A program made the position numbers and the translations under genes. DNA of 64,000 nucleotides. Origin: Thomasclavelia spiroformis DSM 1552 (GTDB taxonomy: Bacteria > Bacillota_I > Bacilli_A > Erysipelotrichales > Coprobacillaceae). The stretch is taken from assembly GCF_025149465.1 (NCBI RefSeq), contig NZ_CP102275.1, positions 1,984,001 to 2,048,000 of the forward strand. Reading direction: 5' to 3'. Positions within the stretch are counted from its first letter, which is position 1. Each line of letters begins with the position of its first letter. This document shows, piece by piece, positions 1 through 9,089 of this stretch. Below the pieces are notes generated by a model. The model ran no database searches, was not told where the DNA came from, and saw nothing but the letters and a program-made list of their open reading frames with translations.

Positions 1-375
1 TTTATTAATCAATGGTATGATAAGGGAATTGATGCAACTTTATTAATTAATGTATTAGGTAATATTGCATTATTTGTTCCTTTAAGTATTATTCTTTTAA
101 ATTATTGCAAATGTTTAAATAATACTAATATTATTTTTATTAGTTTTTTTACTAGTTTTTCATTTGAATTAATCCAGTTATCAACTGGATGGGGAATTTT
201 TGATGTTGATGATATTTTATTAAACACAATTGGAGGAATAATCGGTTTAATAATTTATCGACTATTTAACTTTAAACAAAATAATTTTACTTCTACAATC
301 TTTTTAATTAATTTTGGAATAATTGGTTATATTTCATTATACACATATAAACCATCACTATTATCAATTTTATAA
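1..375 (+). CDS. VanZ-like membrane protein, 3' part
   Basis: The frame is open from the first base and stops at 373-375, so only the C-terminal ~124 residues are present. Visible VanZ-family features are NVLGNIALFVPL, a helix ending FELIQL, then FDVDDILLNTIGGIIG (the conserved 'DxxDhhxNxxGxxhG' element), followed by a last hydrophobic helix. VanZ-like proteins are small polytopic membrane proteins; one confers low-level teicoplanin resistance, but most have no known role. The next small ORF starts 14 bases downstream behind AAAGGAG, so the two are probably co-transcribed. The family assignment is good; a specific function cannot be given. Confidence 0.8.
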   Translation, partial: FINQWYDKGIDATLLINVLGNIALFVPLSIILLNYCKCLNNTNIIFISFFTSFSFELIQLSTGWGIFDVDDILLNTIGGIIGLIIYRLFNFKQNNFTSTIFLINFGIIGYISLYTYKPSLLSIL

Positions 376-389
376 AGGAGTCTGTTAAT

Positions 390-491
390 ATGGAAAAACT
401 AACTACAAAAGAAAAAGTATTTGTTTTTATAATTTTAGGGGCAATCATTATATTTTCAATTATTACTAAATATTATTCTATGATGGTATGA
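390..491 (+). CDS. 33-residue single-pass membrane peptide
   Basis: A short ORF starts with ATG at 390, eight bases after AAAGGAG. It has a charged N-terminus (MEKLTTKEK), one hydrophobic segment (VFVFIILGAIIIFSIIT), then KYYSMMV and stop. Its TGA overlaps the ATG of the peptidase gene in an ATGA arrangement (488-491), so translational coupling is likely. No family is recognised. The good ribosome binding site and tight coupling argue that it is real. Confidence 0.6.
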   Translation: MEKLTTKEKVFVFIILGAIIIFSIITKYYSMMV

Positions 492-1156
492 AAATAAAAA
501 AATTAGTTATTATCTTGCTTATATTATTTATTGGTTATACTTTTATCAATAAAAATAAATGTCCTGAATATATTGATGAATTTGTTCAAAACTATCCACA
601 AGCTAAAGAACTAAAAACTAACTATCAACCATATGAAAACAACGAACCAATTAAAATATCTATTACCAATGATAACATTCCTTTACTAATTCAATGGGAT
701 AAACGTTGGGCATATACTCATTATGGTGATGAAATAGTTGGAACTGCAGGTTGTGGTCCTACTTGTTTGTCAATGGTTGCAATTGGATTAACTCAAAATA
801 CTAAATATAATCCACGTTATATTGCAAAATATGCTATTGAAAATGATTATCTTGAAGGAAGTAAAACAAGATGGTCATTAATGGAGCAAGGATGTCAAGC
901 ATTTGGTTTAAAAGCTAACGCTATTGCTTTAAATAAAAATATAATGATTGAACAATTAAATCAGGGACACCCAATTATCTGTAGTGTAAGACCAGGTGAT
1001 TTTACTAATGGTGGTCACTTCATTGTAATTACTGAAACTGTAAATGGTAATTTTTATGTAAATGATCCAAATAGCAAGGAAAACAGCAAACGTACCTGGA
1101 CATATGAAACATTAGCCCCACAAATCAAAGCACTATGGGCCTATTCAAAATTATAA
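488..1156 (+). CDS. C39-like cysteine peptidase, membrane-anchored or exported
   Basis: The protein has 222 residues and starts with MKIKK followed by a hydrophobic segment (about 6-20), which acts as an uncleaved anchor or signal peptide. The body is a Peptidase_C39-like papain fold. IPLLIQWDKRWAY opens the domain. The catalytic Cys lies in TAGCGPTCLSM (about 86-96). GHFIVI (about 176-181) supplies the His and VNDPNS the Asp/Asn. Such proteins act outside the membrane; substrates are usually unknown, although related domains process double-glycine leader peptides inside ABC exporters. It is coupled to the 33-residue membrane peptide upstream and followed by a strong terminator. Confidence 0.8.
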   Translation: MKIKKLVIILLILFIGYTFINKNKCPEYIDEFVQNYPQAKELKTNYQPYENNEPIKISITNDNIPLLIQWDKRWAYTHYGDEIVGTAGCGPTCLSMVAIGLTQNTKYNPRYIAKYAIENDYLEGSKTRWSLMEQGCQAFGLKANAIALNKNIMIEQLNQGHPIICSVRPGDFTNGGHFIVITETVNGNFYVNDPNSKENSKRTWTYETLAPQIKALWAYSKL

Positions 1157-1182
1157 CCCAAGGATTTCTCTCCTTGGGTTTT
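1155..1182. terminator. bidirectional intrinsic terminator
   Basis: A perfect 10-bp stem (AACCCAAGGA at 1155-1164 with TCCTTGGGTT at 1171-1180) and a 6-base loop are followed by T-rich sequence on the + strand. It lies between the convergent peptidase and phosphatase genes and could serve both. Confidence 0.8.
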
Positions 1183-1927
1183 ATATTAAATTTTTTTCAA
1201 TCACTGTAATTTTTCCATCATTTAAACATAAACAATTTAATTGGCCTACTGTTCCACATGCCAATCCACCGTCAATTCCAATCTTATTATGATTAATTGT
1301 ATCAAACCAGATATCAAAGCTAAAATCATCATTTAATAAAACTGTTGGTGTATGTCCAAAGATATATATTTTAGTTAAATCACCACGTTGTAAATAAAAT
1401 TTTTCCCGAATCCATAATAAATCATTTTCAACTTGCTGATTCAATGGTTTTCTAACATCAATACCTGCATGAACTAAAACATAATTTTGTTCATTAACAG
1501 ATATTTCTAAATAATTAGGTAAACTTTTTAAATATTCATATACCCTTTTTAAAAATTCTCTTCTAATAATACAATAATCTTCATATTTCATCGTATCTTT
1601 TTCAAGATAATCATTAATACTATTAATTGTCTTATCTCCACCATTTGCTATCCATAACTTAACTACATTCATAGAATAATCAAAATCATCATTTTCAAGA
1701 TTACAAGACAAAGCTTCTTGCATCATATATTCATGATTACCTTTAATTAAAATAATATTATCATGTTCTTGAATATAAAATAATAACTTTAAACTATCTT
1801 CTCCTCGATCACAAACATCACCAACAATATATAGCTTATCGAGATCATTAAAAGAAATCTCATTTAATAATTTTATAAATAAATCATAATATCCGTGTAC
1901 ATCACTTATGACAAAAATACGTCCCAT
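1181..1927 (-). CDS. PPP-family metallophosphoesterase
   Basis: This 248-residue calcineurin-type phosphoesterase shows the metal-binding motifs in order: SDVHG (8-12), GDVCDRG (36-42), GNHE (63-66), VHAG, then FGHTP. This is the PrpA/PrpB-like Ser/Thr phosphatase or diadenosine-tetraphosphatase branch, and the substrate cannot be read from sequence. A close paralogue lies at 17961-18695 with the same C-terminal pattern (GIDGGL...GQLNCLCLN). It is monocistronic and convergent with the peptidase gene. Confidence 0.85.
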   Translation of the reverse strand: MGRIFVISDVHGYYDLFIKLLNEISFNDLDKLYIVGDVCDRGEDSLKLLFYIQEHDNIILIKGNHEYMMQEALSCNLENDDFDYSMNVVKLWIANGGDKTINSINDYLEKDTMKYEDYCIIRREFLKRVYEYLKSLPNYLEISVNEQNYVLVHAGIDVRKPLNQQVENDLLWIREKFYLQRGDLTKIYIFGHTPTVLLNDDFSFDIWFDTINHNKIGIDGGLACGTVGQLNCLCLNDGKITVIEKNLI

Positions 1928-1994
1928 TTTCTACCACCTGTATATATCATAATATAATTACACTCAATTATAAATAAAATATTTATTAATTACA

Positions 1995-2021
1995 ACAAAA
2001 AAAACGGAACACTGTTCCGTC
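1995..2021 (-). terminator. terminator after ornithine carbamoyltransferase
   Basis: A 7-bp stem (ACGGAAC at 2004-2010 with GTTCCGT at 2014-2020) is followed on the minus strand by a run of eight T. It sits just downstream of the minus-strand stop at 2022. Confidence 0.8.
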
Positions 2022-3011
2022 TTATTGATTACCTAAAGTGGCTACCATAACCGCTTTAATTGTATGCATTCTATTTTCAGCTTCATCAAAAACAACTGAA
2101 TTTTCACTTCTAAATACTTCGTCTTCAACTTCACGAATATCAATACCTTGTTCATATTTTTCTTTAGCAACATCCGTTTCAAAATCATGAAATGATGGTA
2201 AACAATGCATAAACAAAGTTTTAGGATTATTAGTTTTTGCCATCATTTCTTGAGTAACTTTATACGGTGATAATAGTTTTACACGTTTTGGATATAATTC
2301 TTCTGGCTCTCCCATTGAAACCCAGATATCAGTATAAATTACATCAGCATCTTTAACAGCTTCATCTACATTATCAGTAATTGTTAAAGTTCCACCTGAT
2401 TTTAAAGCTTCTTGTTTACAATACTCAACTACTTCTTGATCCATTTGTAATTCACTTGGTCCAAGTGCCACAAAATGCATTCCCATTTTTGCCGCACCAT
2501 ACATTAAACCATAACAAACATTATTTCTAATATCACCAGTAAATACAAATTTAACTTCATTTAATGGCTTATCTAAATGTTCTTCAATAGTTAGAAAATC
2601 TGCTAATGTTTGAGTTGGATGATCAACATCTGTTAGCCCATTCCAAACCGGAACCCCAGAATAATCACGTAATGCTTCAACTGTACTTTGTTTAAAACCT
2701 CTAAATTCAATTCCATCATACATTCTTCCAAGTACTTTAGCAGTATCTTCAATCGATTCTTTTTTCCCCATCTGTGAATTTGATAAATATGTTACATGTC
2801 CGCCTTCATCTAAAGCAGCAACTTCAAAAGCACATCTTGTTCTAGTTGACGTTTTTTCAAATAATAGGACAATATTTTTTCCTACCAAACTTTTACCTAG
2901 AATTCCTTTTTTCTTATCAGCTTTTAATTTATGAGCTAGATCTAATAAGTATCTAATTTCTTCTTTAGTATAATCTTTAAGTGTTAAAAAACTTCTTCCA
3001 TGTAAATTCAT
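2022..3011 (-). CDS. argF/arcB: ornithine carbamoyltransferase
   Basis: This is a 329-residue OTC converting ornithine and carbamoyl phosphate to citrulline, or the reverse in arginine catabolism. Signature motifs are STRTR (55-59, carbamoyl phosphate), HPTQ (131-134), DIWVSMG (228-234, the ornithine SMG loop) and HCLP (269-272). Length is normal. The start follows GGGGGAC at a good distance. No other arginine or ADI-pathway gene lies nearby, so the anabolic or catabolic direction cannot be decided. It has its own terminator. Confidence 0.95.
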   Translation of the reverse strand: MNLHGRSFLTLKDYTKEEIRYLLDLAHKLKADKKKGILGKSLVGKNIVLLFEKTSTRTRCAFEVAALDEGGHVTYLSNSQMGKKESIEDTAKVLGRMYDGIEFRGFKQSTVEALRDYSGVPVWNGLTDVDHPTQTLADFLTIEEHLDKPLNEVKFVFTGDIRNNVCYGLMYGAAKMGMHFVALGPSELQMDQEVVEYCKQEALKSGGTLTITDNVDEAVKDADVIYTDIWVSMGEPEELYPKRVKLLSPYKVTQEMMAKTNNPKTLFMHCLPSFHDFETDVAKEKYEQGIDIREVEDEVFRSENSVVFDEAENRMHTIKAVMVATLGNQ

Positions 3012-3061
3012 TGTAAGTCCCCCTTTTTCTAGATTCTAACAAAAATAAAAGCAATAATCAA

Positions 3062-3247
3062 CTAATTGATTACTGCTGGATTATCTTCTTTTTCAAACAT
3101 TTCTTTAATGTTATCTTTAGATTGAATAATTAATTCTCGAACATGTTTTAATGTTTCATCAGTAACTAAAATATCAAATGCTTCTTTTGCGCTACTAGCT
3201 TCTACTGCAATCGATAAATCTAATTTATATAATTTTTTATCATCCAT
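3062..3247 (-). CDS. hypothetical 61-residue protein
   Basis: This small acidic soluble protein starts MDDKKLYKLDLSIAVEA and has no membrane segment or recognisable motif. A strong AAAGGAGAG site precedes the ATG. It lies 13 bases downstream of hflX on the same strand, so it is probably the second gene of that unit. Its N-terminal half looks like a short beta-alpha element. No function can be assigned. Confidence 0.65.
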   Translation of the reverse strand: MDDKKLYKLDLSIAVEASSAKEAFDILVTDETLKHVRELIIQSKDNIKEMFEKEDNPAVIN

Positions 3248-3260
3248 AATAATCTCTCCT

Positions 3261-4487
3261 TTAATTTTTTAATATATATTTACTATATCTACTAATCATA
3301 CTAGGATGCATTTCTACTTTTAAATAAATGCTATCTTCTAAATACTCAAATTCTAACACCAAACAATGTTGATGTAAATAACTAAATATTTCACCATCTC
3401 GATAAGGTATATTTAAATTATAAATTGCATAATCTTTAAACAGGATCGAACTAATCATTTTTTCTAATTGCTCAAAACCAATTTGTTCTTTAGCAGAAAT
3501 AAAGACATACGGATCTTTAGGAATAATAAAAGCATATTTATTTAAATCTATTTTATTATATGCATAAATCATTGGTGTGTCCTTTATGCCTAACTCTTTT
3601 AAAACTTGATTTGTTGTTTCTATGCACATTTCATAATTTTCATTTGTCGTATCAACAACATGAATCAATAAATCAGCTTCAACAACTTCTTCAAGAGTTG
3701 AACGAAATGCTTGTACTAAATGATGAGGTAATCGATTAATAAAACCAACTGTATCAGTTAATAAACAAGGATGATGATTGATCTTGATATTACGAGTAGC
3801 TGTTTGTAAAGTTGCAAAAAGCATATTTTTTTGTAATACTTGTTTGTTTTTATCAATACAAAAAGCATTCATCAATGTACTTTTTCCACTATTAGTATAA
3901 CCTACTAAAGCAATTACTTTCATTTCGTTATTTTTACGTTTTTTTCTTTGCGTTTGTCTTTGTTTTACAATTTTAGCCAACTGATTTTTAGCTTGATATA
4001 TTTGATTAGCAATCATTCTTCGATCTAATTCAATCTGTTTTTCACCACTACCTCTAAAACCTGATCCACCTTGTTGACTATATAAGTGTTCTTTCATCCC
4101 TGCTAAACGCGGTAGTAAATATTGACCCTTAGCTATTTCTACTTGTAACTTTGCTTCTTTACTTTTAGCTCTCTGCTCAAAAATACGTAAAATTAAATCT
4201 GTTCGATCAGTAACTTCAATATCTAAACCATCAGTCAAATTTTTTATTTGCAAAGGTGACAATTCTTCATCAAAAATTACAATGTCAATATCATCTAATT
4301 GCATTTTAATTTCTTGTACTTTCCCAGTACCTATATATAATGATGGATTAATTTTATCTAAGTTTTGAACACATTTTTTTATTACTTTAATATTACAAGC
4401 TTTACATAACTCTTCTAATTCAACTAAAGAGCTATCTAAATCATAATCCATCTCTTTGTATTTAACTCCAACTATTAATGCATCCAT
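3261..4487 (-). CDS. hflX: GTPase HflX
   Basis: This 408-residue HflX GTPase belongs to a family that splits stalled or heat-damaged 70S ribosomes. The N-terminal HflX domain contains GTGKVQEI (53-60) and the glycine-rich GSGFRGSGEKQ (141-151) followed by the helical linker LDRRMI. The G domain shows G1 GYTNSGKST (196-204), G3 DTVGF (245-249) and G4 NKID (311-314). The start follows GAGGTG. A small unknown gene is co-oriented downstream. Confidence 0.95.
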   Translation of the reverse strand: MDALIVGVKYKEMDYDLDSSLVELEELCKACNIKVIKKCVQNLDKINPSLYIGTGKVQEIKMQLDDIDIVIFDEELSPLQIKNLTDGLDIEVTDRTDLILRIFEQRAKSKEAKLQVEIAKGQYLLPRLAGMKEHLYSQQGGSGFRGSGEKQIELDRRMIANQIYQAKNQLAKIVKQRQTQRKKRKNNEMKVIALVGYTNSGKSTLMNAFCIDKNKQVLQKNMLFATLQTATRNIKINHHPCLLTDTVGFINRLPHHLVQAFRSTLEEVVEADLLIHVVDTTNENYEMCIETTNQVLKELGIKDTPMIYAYNKIDLNKYAFIIPKDPYVFISAKEQIGFEQLEKMISSILFKDYAIYNLNIPYRDGEIFSYLHQHCLVLEFEYLEDSIYLKVEMHPSMISRYSKYILKN

Positions 4488-4544
4488 TCTTTCACCTCAT
4501 CTAATTTTATCTTATCCAAATAAATTTTGCTAGAAGGAAAACAT

Positions 4545-5459
4545 ATGAAAAAATTAAATTATTATTTCACTTTATTATTAGTTACATTTATTACTTTATT
4601 TTCATTTTTTAATATGTTTCAAATCGTCGCTTTATCTAATAATGTCATTAAAATAGTTATTAATAATCTTTTACCCTCTCTATTACCTTTTATGATCTTG
4701 ATATCTTTATGTTTATCATTAGGTTTATTAAATTTATTTAGTTATTTTATTCAATTTTTATTCAAGCCTCTTTTTAAATTATCACCAATCATGTCATCAA
4801 TATACTTTATCTCATTTTTTTGTGGTTATCCTACAAACGTAAAGATGATCAAAGAAGCCTATACTTTAAAATACATTAATGACAGTGAATTACAACATTT
4901 ATTATCAATTGCTTCATTTGCTTCAATATCATTTATTTTTGTATCACTGAATTTAGAAAATCCTATGATAATATATTTATGTCATATTTTACCCAGCCTT
5001 ACTAAAGCATTATTCTATCATAAACAATATAATTTTCAAACACTTAAAGAATCATTAACTACTCTCATTCAACCTCATTTAAGTTTTGTAGTTGCATTAA
5101 AACAAAGTATTCTCAGTTCTTGTTATGCCTTTATTTTTATTTTAGGATATATGCTTGTTTTTCAATTTATTGGTTATGCTTTATCTAATATTATTAACAA
5201 TGATTTTTTAAATGCTGTAATTCAGGGAGTTTTAGAATTTAGTTCCGGTAGTTTACAATTATTACAATTTAAACATACTCCTCTTATTTATAGTTTAATA
5301 TGTTTTAATTTATCATTTAGTAGTATCAGTGTTATGATGCAAACTGATAATTTATTAGACAATATTGATTATAGTTTTAAAAAATATTTTCTTGCTCGAT
5401 TATATCATGGTATTAGTTCTTTTTGTTTATGTTTATTTATATATACTTTTATTCTATGA
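4545..5459 (+). CDS. YlbJ-like sporulation-type membrane protein
   Basis: This is a polytopic membrane protein of 304 residues from the ATG at 4545, which is preceded at six bases by GAAGGA. An upstream in-frame TTG has no such site. Recognisable nucleoside-recognition/YlbJ features are NNLLPSLLPFMI, the membrane pair around FFCGYPTNVKMI, and a repeated half toward the C-terminus. B. subtilis YlbJ is needed for spore cortex formation. Here the match is to the family pattern only. It is divergent from hflX and upstream of perR. Confidence 0.7.
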   Translation: MKKLNYYFTLLLVTFITLFSFFNMFQIVALSNNVIKIVINNLLPSLLPFMILISLCLSLGLLNLFSYFIQFLFKPLFKLSPIMSSIYFISFFCGYPTNVKMIKEAYTLKYINDSELQHLLSIASFASISFIFVSLNLENPMIIYLCHILPSLTKALFYHKQYNFQTLKESLTTLIQPHLSFVVALKQSILSSCYAFIFILGYMLVFQFIGYALSNIINNDFLNAVIQGVLEFSSGSLQLLQFKHTPLIYSLICFNLSFSSISVMMQTDNLLDNIDYSFKKYFLARLYHGISSFCLCLFIYTFIL

Positions 5460-5468
5460 GCATTATAG

Positions 5469-5522
5469 TTGACTAATAAAATGTTTTAATATATTATAAT
5501 AGTAACCATTACTATTATAATA
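5469..5522 (+). promoter_or_regulatory. perR promoter with PerR-type palindromic operator
   Basis: A sigma-A promoter is visible: TTGACT (5469-5474), a 17-base spacer, then TATTAT (5492-5497). It overlaps a perfect inverted repeat, TTATAATAGTAA (5494-5505) and TTACTATTATAA (5509-5520) around CCA, extendable to 14-bp arms. The half site resembles the PerR box TTATAATnATTATAA. Its position from -10 to beyond +1 predicts autorepression of perR-rbr. Confidence 0.75.
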
Positions 5523-5539
5523 AAAATAAAGGAGGCTCA

Positions 5540-5941
5540 ATGACAAAAATAACCAGATACTCAAAACAACGTGAACTAATATATCAAAATTTAAAAGCTA
5601 GATGTGATCATCCTACAGCAGAAAGTATCTATAGCGATTTAAAAGTAGATAATCCTGGATTAAGTTTAGGAACCGTTTATCGTAATTTAAATTTTTTAGT
5701 AGCCACAAATAAGATACGTAAATTAGATGTTGGTCAATCTACTGTACATTTTGATGCTGATCTTTCAGCACACCATCATTTTATTTGTAATCGCTGTCAA
5801 CAAGTATTTGATATTGCTTATAGTGAAAATATTAGTAATGAAGTGCAAAAACAAACTGAACATAAAATTGAAAAAGTAGAACTTGTTTTCAGTGGTGTTT
5901 GCAAAAAATGTTTAGAAATTCAAAAAATGGAGGAAAATTAA
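5540..5941 (+). CDS. perR: peroxide regulator PerR (Fur family)
   Basis: This 133-residue Fur-family repressor has a winged helix (about 1-70, with [13 protein letters not shown] as the recognition region) and a C-terminal dimerisation domain. The structural zinc site is CxxC (C83, C86) plus CxxC (C121, C124). By alignment to B. subtilis PerR the regulatory ligands are all present: H24 (HPTAES), D72, H78, H80 and D91. D91 matches Asp104, which distinguishes PerR from Fur. It has its own palindromic operator and is followed one base later by rubrerythrin, the expected peroxide-defence partner. Confidence 0.88.
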   Translation: MTKITRYSKQRELIYQNLKARCDHPTAESIYSDLKVDNPGLSLGTVYRNLNFLVATNKIRKLDVGQSTVHFDADLSAHHHFICNRCQQVFDIAYSENISNEVQKQTEHKIEKVELVFSGVCKKCLEIQKMEEN

Positions 5942-5942
5942 A

Positions 5943-6527
5943 ATGACACTTAAAGGAACTAAAACAGCTAATAACTTAATGCATGCATTTGCAGGAGAAA
6001 GTCAAGCACGTAATCGCTATACTTATTATGCTTCAATTGCTAAAAAAGAAGGATTTGTACAAATTCAAAATATTTTCTTAGAAACAGCTAATCAAGAAAA
6101 AGAACATGCTAAAAGATTAATGAAATTCATGAATAAAGACTTAGCAGGTGAAACTTTATATACAGATGGAAACTTCCCTGTATTATTAGGAACTACTGCT
6201 GAAAACTTAAAAGCTGCTGCAGCTGGTGAAAACGAAGAATATACTGATATGTATCCAAGTTTTGCTAAAACTGCACGTGAAGAAGGATTCGAAGAAATTG
6301 CTACTGCTTTAGAAAGTATTGCAATTGCTGAAAAACATCATGAAGCTAGATACTTAAAATTACTTGAAGCTTTAGAAAATGGTACTACATTTAAGCGTGA
6401 ATCACCTGTAGTATGGAAATGTAATAACTGTGGATTTATTTATGAAGGTTTAGAAGCACCTGAAAGATGTCCAGCATGTGATCATCCAAAAGCACATTTT
6501 GAAGTTAATACATTCTTTTTAGGATAA
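5943..6527 (+). CDS. rbr: rubrerythrin
   Basis: This 194-residue non-haem diiron peroxidase reduces H2O2 in anaerobes. The ferritin-like four-helix domain carries E19 and the ExxH pairs E52-H55 and E130-H133. The C-terminal rubredoxin domain has C160xxC163 and C176xxC179. Length and domain order are typical of classical rubrerythrin. It lies one base after perR, so it is regulated from the PerR operator, and it ends in a strong terminator. Confidence 0.95.
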   Translation: MTLKGTKTANNLMHAFAGESQARNRYTYYASIAKKEGFVQIQNIFLETANQEKEHAKRLMKFMNKDLAGETLYTDGNFPVLLGTTAENLKAAAAGENEEYTDMYPSFAKTAREEGFEEIATALESIAIAEKHHEARYLKLLEALENGTTFKRESPVVWKCNNCGFIYEGLEAPERCPACDHPKAHFEVNTFFLG

Positions 6528-6551
6528 TAAATATATAGCTAGATAAATTGT

Positions 6552-6600
6552 TCTCTGTAAAATAGATTGTTATTGCTCTTATTTTACAGAGAGTTTTTAT
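6552..6600 (+). terminator. terminator of perR-rbr
   Basis: A 13-bp stem (TCTCTGTAAAATA at 6552-6564 with its complement at 6580-6592) is followed by GTTTTTATTTTA. Confidence 0.85.
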
Positions 6601-6626
6601 TTTATAGAAATAAATATGACATTAAA

Positions 6627-6660
6627 AAGAAGATTATAATGTCTAAGATATAATCTTCTT
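6627..6660 (-). terminator. terminator of the XRE regulator gene
   Basis: A 12-bp inverted repeat (AAGAAGATTATA at 6627-6638, complement at 6649-6660) is followed on the minus strand by a T run. It is placed ten bases after the end of the minus-strand gene at 6670. Confidence 0.7.
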
Positions 6661-6669
6661 TAATATATA

Positions 6670-7695
6670 CTAGATTCTTTTCAACATTTGTATAAAATCT
6701 TCATTTTCTTTTAAAAAATCAAAATCTTTATCTTTTAATAAAGTAGAAAGTAAGTCTTTAGCCTCTTTTACAAGTTTTTGTTTATTAGCTTTAATTGTTA
6801 AATGTGAATAAAGTGGTGAAGTAAGAAAATTTTCATTTTCAAATAAAACAGTAAACAATTTCTTTAAAATTGAAATACTCGTTTTTTCATCTCTTTTTAA
6901 AATTGCAACTTGTAATATTCCTAAATACGGTAAATAATTGGCTAAATCAAAACATTTTCCTACTTGTTTATATACTTTAGCATAATAATTATAAGCATAT
7001 TCATTATTTTGTTCAAATGCTATTTCAATCATTTGGATTAATAATGATAAAATAATTGAAATTTGCTGATATAATTTTTCTTCAGTTAATTTTAGTGCAA
7101 GATCATTCTCTCCTTGTACTCGATATAAAGAAACCATCTTTTGACGTTTATCAATCACGTTTTGTTCTGGTAAACTTTCAATCATTTCTTTAGCCAAATC
7201 TAATTGGTTGTTTTTTAAATAATTATCTATCATCATTGATTTAGCTAAATTTCTGATTTGCAAATCATCGCTTTTTAAAGAATCTAATATCCATTTTTCA
7301 ATCGTTGGATAATAAGTTTCGTCATCTTGTTTATCATCAATACATAACATTCCTTTTAAGACTAATGCACAATTTAGTAATAACTTATAACAAGTTGGAT
7401 ATTCATCAATTTTATTTTTCGCTAACAAAAAAGCCTCATCAATCTCTTTGTTTGCAAGCTCATTTAAAAACAATCCAATTTCCATATCTGTTAAATCTTC
7501 TTTAAAAGATAAAAGTGTATTTAAATCAGTTTTTAATATTCTAGCTAAAATAGGTAATATCGTAATATCAGGATAACAATTTCCCTTTTCCCAACGATTA
7601 ACTGCTGAAGATGAAAGATTTAAAAGAGCTCCAAGTTGTTCTTGAGTATAACCTAGTTCTAATCTTCTTTCTTTAATAATTTCATTTATTTTCAT
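6670..7695 (-). CDS. XRE-family regulator with helical C-terminal domain
   Basis: This 341-residue protein has an N-terminal HTH_3 domain (about 5-58; LGYTQEQLGALLNLSSSAVNRWEKG). A long all-helical region from about 70 to the end looks TPR-like. The architecture resembles Rgg/PlcR-type peptide-sensing regulators and similar stand-alone XRE-TPR proteins, but no peptide gene is visible next to it. The start follows AGAGGTG. The target is unknown. Confidence 0.75.
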   Translation of the reverse strand: MKINEIIKERRLELGYTQEQLGALLNLSSSAVNRWEKGNCYPDITILPILARILKTDLNTLLSFKEDLTDMEIGLFLNELANKEIDEAFLLAKNKIDEYPTCYKLLLNCALVLKGMLCIDDKQDDETYYPTIEKWILDSLKSDDLQIRNLAKSMMIDNYLKNNQLDLAKEMIESLPEQNVIDKRQKMVSLYRVQGENDLALKLTEEKLYQQISIILSLLIQMIEIAFEQNNEYAYNYYAKVYKQVGKCFDLANYLPYLGILQVAILKRDEKTSISILKKLFTVLFENENFLTSPLYSHLTIKANKQKLVKEAKDLLSTLLKDKDFDFLKENEDFIQMLKRI

Positions 7696-8446
7696 TTAAA
7701 TCACCTCTAAATAATTTTACTATTTCTTAATTTCAATCCAATTAATCAAAAGTAAATTTTCACTAATAAAAGTTGCGTATCCATTAATTATCCTTATTGA
7801 TTTATCGAATATTGAAATTAATACTTCTATTTTGAGTACTTTGCAAACTATTTGTATATAATTTTTTAAAGAGGTTTTGCACATAACTCTTATAAATATC
7901 TTTATATAAATTTGAACATCACTTTTATATTAAGTTTGAAAGAAATCAAAAACTCACTATATGCATCATTTTCTTTTAATTTAAGAAAATTAGTATTAGA
8001 ATTATATGATACATTATCTATTTCACACAATTCAATGTTTTGTAGTTTATATATTACTTTTTCTATTCTTCCGTTATACCTTGTGTTAATTCTACAATTT
8101 CATTATTTACACTTTCAAATTATAGTGATATCCATTTGCTTACTCTTATAAAATTAAATGCTTCTTTTTGCATAATTTTATAATCCATAATCTTTCTTGC
8201 ATTAACTGTGATAATAAAATTAAATTTTAGATATAATTTATAACTTGAGGCGATAAAATTCCATTATATATAAAAATCATTTATAAATCATCATATCTAC
8301 ATGTTGTCCCTGTTATTTTCACCTATGATAAGCTATATTTTTTAATGTATCCACTAAAATGGAATAAAAAACACCTACATCATATTATTTTCCTTATCAA
8401 CCCTATCCAATATTTTTAAATCCATATATTAATAAACATTTATAAC
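7696..8446. other. 750-base gap without an intact gene
   Basis: This very AT-rich stretch separates two minus-strand genes. A 79-codon + strand ORF at 7912-8151 has no ribosome binding site and lies opposite a broken minus-strand frame (see 7902-8125), so I do not call it. No tRNA, terminator or repeat stands out in the rest. Confidence 0.5.
7902..8125 (-). pseudogene. possible remnant of an unknown gene
   Basis: On the minus strand a hydrophilic frame can be read from about 8085 down to a stop at 7902-7904 (ending NFLKLKENDAYSEFLISF then KLNIKVMFKFI). The piece upstream of it continues in another frame (NEIVELTQGITEE, then stop). It has no start codon, no ribosome binding site and no recognised family. 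The Lys/Glu/Asn-rich composition looks coding, but the call is tentative. Confidence 0.25.
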
Positions 8447-9061
8447 TTAATCAAACTGAGTTTGCCAATTTTCGTTTAAATAAGCTTTAAAACACATTTC
8501 AATTTGTTCTTTATTCGTTTTTTCTTCTGCTAAATTATGTGGTAAATCTTGTAAAGAGAAATAACGAATTTCTGTTGTTTCTATATTTTCAACAAATTTA
8601 CCATTTATGACTTCACATAAAACAAAAATTTTACACACACCATAAGCATAAACAGGCTTATTATGCTTATTTCTATCTTGTATAGAAATAATTTTTACAG
8701 TTTTTACATTAAGTCCTGTTTCTTCTCTAACTTCTTTTTCAGTATTTGATTTAACAGATTCCAAAACATCACACCAACCGCCCGGTAAAGACCATGTCCC
8801 ATTATTTTCATGAACTAGCAATATTTTATTATTTCTAAATATTGCAGCTCTTGTATCTAGTTTTGGTGTTTGATAACCTGTTTCATGACAAAATAAATCT
8901 TTAACTTTTTCTATGCTTACTTCTGTCTTTTCTGCAAGCATTTCCGCTGATATTTCTCGTAATCTTTGATACCTTTCTCTATCATATACATCTTTTGTAT
9001 AAGTTAATCCAATTTGTGATAGACTTTGTATTTCTATTGCCCATTTCAACCATTTTTCCAT
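8447..9061 (-). CDS. Nudix hydrolase (ADP-ribose pyrophosphatase-like)
   Basis: This 204-residue protein has an N-terminal Nudix_N_2-type helical segment (WLKWAIEIQSLSQIGLTY) and a C-terminal Nudix domain. The Nudix box runs GWCDVLES...KEVREETGL, so the usual Arg of REUxEE is Lys here. The remaining catalytic Glu residues are intact. Relatives hydrolyse ADP-ribose or other nucleoside diphosphate derivatives. The Shine-Dalgarno sequence is weak. It is 28 bases downstream of the HAD gene on the same strand, possibly one transcript. Confidence 0.85.
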   Translation of the reverse strand: MEKWLKWAIEIQSLSQIGLTYTKDVYDRERYQRLREISAEMLAEKTEVSIEKVKDLFCHETGYQTPKLDTRAAIFRNNKILLVHENNGTWSLPGGWCDVLESVKSNTEKEVREETGLNVKTVKIISIQDRNKHNKPVYAYGVCKIFVLCEVINGKFVENIETTEIRYFSLQDLPHNLAEEKTNKEQIEMCFKAYLNENWQTQFD

Positions 9062-9089
9062 TTATAAAACCAGCTTTCTTTATGTAATC

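Noticed and set aside
7912-8151. 79-codon + strand ORF in the gap after the XRE gene
   Set aside because: No ribosome binding site, low-complexity hydrophobic product, and the opposite strand shows a more coding-like broken frame.
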